Origin: a virus
Direction: 5' to 3' (one strand)
DNA: 64,000 nt
IMG/VR virus record: IMGVR_UViG_3300042880_000420
Coordinates: 1 to 64,000 of that record
How positions within the stretch are numbered: position 1 is the first letter of the stretch; every line of letters starts with the position of its first letter. Position numbers and translations under genes: made by a program. Under the pieces are notes generated by a model. The model did not search any database. It saw only the letters and a list, made by a program, of their open reading frames with translations, and had not been told where the DNA came from. This document shows, piece by piece, positions 60,532 to 64,000 of this stretch.

Positions 60532-63500
60532 TTATTTTTGAGATATTTGAAGTTTTGTATTAATAAATTTGAATATCATTTTAATATCCCCTCTTCCATC
60601 TACACCTTCTTTTCTTATTTCTGGAGGATTCTTTCTAAGAAGCACCTTGCTTACATTGTGTCTAAATTTCTTTTTCTGTGTAGACGACTTATAATAATCT
60701 ACACTAAAAGGATTTACAAACCAGTTATATCCATTAGGAAATGTTGTTGTAAGAATATTTTCGACACCACTAAATTCTCCTCTGTCTTTTGTAATATCAT
60801 TAAACTGATTAAATCTATATTTTTGTTCTTCTTTAGAGAATAATATTTCTGTAGATCCTGTAGGATTAATTATTGGATAATTAAGATATTGGAAAGGATT
60901 AGACTTAGATTTTAAATTAAGATTAAGCAATCCAGATATTTGTTCTGAGTTATAAACAATAGCTGAATCAAAGTTATAATCTAATAAATGAAACTTATCT
61001 TGTCCATTAGCACTATACTTATATGCTTCTAAATAATATTCTACATTACGCATTGTAGTAACAGTAGTTCCTGTTGGAAATGCATATTCTATTTCAAATG
61101 GATGATAGGTACCATAAAAATTACAAAAATCATCCCATCTGTCGTTATGTCTCCACAATCCAGTTTGTGTTTGAAAACAAGTTTTATATGCTGTATAAAA
61201 ATGTCTCTTAGAAGGAAGCATAAATGTAGGATGCCAATCATGAAAACTAATCCATTGTTTATTCTTTACATCATAAGAAATAGTCCAAGATGCATCTTCA
61301 AAATATGCAGGGTCACATAATGAAATAGGAATTTTAGAAAAAACACTAACAGGAGGAAGTATTTCTGTGTTATATTCTAAAGATTCTGTTAATGTATATA
61401 CACACACAGGTTCTTCCACACCATATGTATATTCTAAAACACCAGCACCTGAACAAGTATATTCATAATCTATAAATTCAGATTTATCATTTGTTGTAAA
61501 TATTACATTAAGATCAGAAAATGAAGTTGCATTTAATATTTCAAATTGTGTATTATCTATTAATGCAGCACCAAATCCTTCATAGGAGCCCTCAAGCTTT
61601 AATGTGTTGTTAACTTCAGTTATCTGTATAGGATAGATATGAAGATATGTATTAGATACATCATCACCAGATGAACCCGGAAGTCTACTATCAGCATTCA
61701 TTGCAGCAAGATCTGGATCTAATATTACCTGACCATTTAATGTAATTCTAAAATTAGTATATGCTGTAGTAGGGTCTACACTATAAGAACATATTGCAAC
61801 ATAATAAATCTTTTCATTAGGTACATTATTCAAATAAATATTATATGTAATTGTATCATTAGGAATACCAGATGTAGCTGTTGTCTTAATCATTAGATAG
61901 TTTACAGGTCCATCTGAAGATGTTCCTGTATCATTAATCCAAAAATTATTAAGTTGTCCAATATTAGTGTATGTACCAACAGCTGAACCATTATATCCAA
62001 GATCATACAATGCAGTTCCTAATGTGCCATATGTTACACTTCCTAAAGGTTCTGTAGAATAATTAGTTGTAGATATTACAGGTGGCTCTGTTGTAACTTG
62101 TTGACATTGACCATTTATATACTGATATCCAGGAGGACAGTCATATGTATATAATGGCTCTACATTAACATTTATATTTCCATTATTTAAATAAAATCCA
62201 AATGCAGGATCGTATTGTATATCATTACGTTTTGGTATATAGTCTCTTTTAGAAAAATATACCACCTCATTAATATTGTCATATACAGTTGTTATACCAG
62301 CACCAATAACAGGATTATCACTTAAATTAAAATTAGGAAAATAATTAATAAGTTGTAAAGGAAGATATCTGCTAAACCACCATTTCATATTTGATTTAGA
62401 AATTTCTTCAAGTTGTCCCGTGTATGCAAAAATCTTACCTTGGTCTTGACTTACATAGAATACACCATAAGGTGTAGATGTAATACCCCATCTGCTTTGA
62501 CATGAACCATATTCATATATTTGGTCTGAATTAACAAGACTCTGTAAAGGTTGATTAAATAATCCTCCATCTCCAATTGTTACTTTAATTCCTGTATCTG
62601 TTTGTAAACTATCAACACCCATAATTTGCATTGGGGATTGTCTATCTAACATTATTAAAGCACCTGTTTTATTTATTTGTTTTACAGAAGTAACTTTAGT
62701 AGGCATGTCTTTATAGTTATTAACTAAAAAACTTTGCCAATTATCACGTTTAAGTTCTTCTTGTTGCGGTAAAGAATATTGAATTCTTCTTGGATAATAA
62801 GTGTAACATGTAGCCGCTACAAGTGGATTAAATGAACGTGGTAAAACTTGACCCCATGTAACAAATTGATTATACATTCTAGATACAGAAAGAGAATAAT
62901 CATACTTATAAAATGCTGAAAATTTTACATAATCGCTTCTAAATAATGTAACAAGGTCTGTGTATCCATAAGGATCATAAAATCTTTTGCTTGCTTCATC
63001 TTCCCAATCTCTATATCCAACATTCACTTCAGATTCTACAAAAAAATCTCTTACACCATTGCAAAATAAATAAAAGTTAGCAGCATCTACTTTCCAACCA
63101 GGATCGCCATTATAATCTTTACCAACAATAGTACCTCCTTTGTTAAGTCTATAATATTTTTTAGGGCTTATTAAAATAGAATTGTCCACATATTGTTTTC
63201 TATTATCTACAAAATAATATGTACCGACAATATTTTGATATTGTAAATAGTTATATGTAACATCTTCCGGTTGTTCAATAAGCCAATCATTAAAATATAA
63301 ATAATTATTTTTCTCTGTGTACCGGTTTAAATATATGTCACCACCGAATAATATTGGTACTTCATTTATTGTATATACACAACTAGAAATGGGAATTTGT
63401 CTAATAGAATCAATCTGCCCATACTGCGATGCAAAATCTACTTTAATTGCACCATAATTAGATGATATTGTTCTTGTAAAACAATCCCCATTTACACCTA

Positions 63501-64000
63501 ATATATTTTTAGAATCATCTACAATACCAGGATTAGGCATTGCTGAATTTAATTTCATAATTATATATGGATTTCTATATAAATTATTTACAGAAAGTCC
63601 GTCAAATGATTGCACACTATCTTTTATATATCCATAATCAGATGTTGAAATTGTACTTGTTGTTGGGTTAAATGAGTTGTAAAATCCATGTGAATTAAAC
63701 TGTGCGGCTAATTGCTCAGGTCCAATTAATGATGTAACAAGTTCTGCTAATTTTTGTCCATTTGCTTTTAATCCTACAGCAATTTGCCATGCGGCTGTTA
63801 TCACTGTATTTGCAAAAATTCTAGCAATATATGATGCATTTCCAAATGTGTCTGGAGCTGAACCTATATTTACACCTAGTGTTAAATTATAAGGCATATC
63901 TGAATTACCTTGAACAGTAATTGGTTCAGCACCTAAAGCAGCACTAAGAGTTTGAAATGCAGCTACTGTAATTGCAAAAATATTAACTAAATCAGCACTA
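60532..64000 (-). CDS. Tail nozzle/muzzle-like protein (5' end outside the window)
   Basis: The frame stays open from 63897 to the window edge (34 further in-frame codons, S-A-D-L-V-N-I-F-A-I-T-V...), so the true start lies outside and at least 1155 residues are visible. The sequence is rich in aromatic-Asn strands and blade-like repeats (G-K-I-F-A-Y-T-G-Q-L, N-E-V-V-Y-F-S-K-R-D), suggesting a beta-propeller, as in T7 gp12-type tail nozzles and the crAss-like muzzle protein. Its place upstream of internal proteins and the polymerase matches the crAss-like gene order. Assignment rests on fold pattern and order, not on a signature motif. Confidence 0.7.
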   Translation of the reverse strand, partial: SADLVNIFAITVAAFQTLSAALGAEPITVQGNSDMPYNLTLGVNIGSAPDTFGNASYIARIFANTVITAAWQIAVGLKANGQKLAELVTSLIGPEQLAAQFNSHGFYNSFNPTTSTISTSDYGYIKDSVQSFDGLSVNNLYRNPYIIMKLNSAMPNPGIVDDSKNILGVNGDCFTRTISSNYGAIKVDFASQYGQIDSIRQIPISSCVYTINEVPILFGGDIYLNRYTEKNNYLYFNDWLIEQPEDVTYNYLQYQNIVGTYYFVDNRKQYVDNSILISPKKYYRLNKGGTIVGKDYNGDPGWKVDAANFYLFCNGVRDFFVESEVNVGYRDWEDEASKRFYDPYGYTDLVTLFRSDYVKFSAFYKYDYSLSVSRMYNQFVTWGQVLPRSFNPLVAATCYTYYPRRIQYSLPQQEELKRDNWQSFLVNNYKDMPTKVTSVKQINKTGALIMLDRQSPMQIMGVDSLQTDTGIKVTIGDGGLFNQPLQSLVNSDQIYEYGSCQSRWGITSTPYGVFYVSQDQGKIFAYTGQLEEISKSNMKWWFSRYLPLQLINYFPNFNLSDNPVIGAGITTVYDNINEVVYFSKRDYIPKRNDIQYDPAFGFYLNNGNINVNVEPLYTYDCPPGYQYINGQCQQVTTEPPVISTTNYSTEPLGSVTYGTLGTALYDLGYNGSAVGTYTNIGQLNNFWINDTGTSSDGPVNYLMIKTTATSGIPNDTITYNIYLNNVPNEKIYYVAICSYSVDPTTAYTNFRITLNGQVILDPDLAAMNADSRLPGSSGDDVSNTYLHIYPIQITEVNNTLKLEGSYEGFGAALIDNTQFEILNATSFSDLNVIFTTNDKSEFIDYEYTCSGAGVLEYTYGVEEPVCVYTLTESLEYNTEILPPVSVFSKIPISLCDPAYFEDASWTISYDVKNKQWISFHDWHPTFMLPSKRHFYTAYKTCFQTQTGLWRHNDRWDDFCNFYGTYHPFEIEYAFPTGTTVTTMRNVEYYLEAYKYSANGQDKFHLLDYNFDSAIVYNSEQISGLLNLNLKSKSNPFQYLNYPIINPTGSTEILFSKEEQKYRFNQFNDITKDRGEFSGVENILTTTFPNGYNWFVNPFSVDYYKSSTQKKKFRHNVSKVLLRKNPPEIRKEGVDGRGDIKMIFKFINTKLQISQK

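Noticed and set aside
1-64000. tRNA genes, CRISPR arrays, integrase or transposase
   Set aside because: I saw no cloverleaf with a T-arm consensus, no regularly spaced repeats and no such enzyme motif.

Overview
This window looks like a large piece of the genome of a tailed, crAss-like phage (order Crassvirales) that infects a Bacteroidota host. Three things point there. First, a 4187-residue protein carries the motif G-S-D-F-D-V-D, which matches the DxDxD catalytic loop of the single-chain RNA polymerases that crAss-like phages package in the virion (established for Cellulophaga phage phi14:2 gp66). Second, this gene sits in a long block of very large co-oriented virion genes. Third, several intergenic sites fit the Bacteroidota housekeeping promoter (TTG, 19-21 nt, TAnnTTTG) and starts lack strong Shine-Dalgarno sequences. 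The DNA is visibly AT-rich and the standard genetic code fits: TAA, TGA and TAG all end genes. No tRNA, rRNA, CRISPR array, integrase or insertion sequence was seen.

Layout. 1-8000 (+): small proteins, an SF2 helicase, uracil-DNA glycosylase (ung), and a MoxR-type AAA+ ATPase with a VWA-domain partner; one gene (3594-3932) runs backwards with its own host-type promoter. 8000-9365: a regulatory region with a short minus-strand gene, two very small genes (40 and 59 aa), terminator hairpins, a palindromic promoter-like element and a candidate structured small RNA. 9365-13090 (-): lysis and accessory cassette with an Ig-like protein, GH19 endolysin with a peptidoglycan-binding domain, two spanin-like systems and a holin-like protein. 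13255-28091 (+): replication and nucleotide module with a DnaA-domain-IV-like protein, DnaB-type helicase, Sak4-like ATPase, SSB-like protein, DnaG-like primase, HNH nuclease, a WCxxS thioredoxin-like protein, PD-(D/E)XK exonuclease, family B DNA polymerase, dNMP kinase, dCTP deaminase, a radical-SAM-like protein and a cyclic-phosphate receiver-like protein. 28106-64000 (-): virion block, transcribed right to left: a tail nozzle/muzzle candidate (cut by the window edge), three proteins rich in short double-glycine motifs (one with a transglycosylase-like domain), two large internal proteins, the giant RNA polymerase fusion, and another large internal protein.

How it works together (inference). 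The right block makes the tail tip and the proteins injected with the DNA. The injected RNA polymerase would transcribe early genes, and its fused ADP-ribosyltransferase-like, SLOG-like, NADAR-like, helicase and zincin-like domains could act on the host at entry. The middle plus-strand block copies the genome and adjusts the nucleotide pool (uracil removal, dCTP to dUMP precursor supply). The 9.4-13.1 kb cassette opens the cell. The most unusual parts are the polymerase/effector fusion, the double-glycine motif shared by three neighbouring virion proteins, and the small-RNA/promoter locus at 8.3-9.0 kb.
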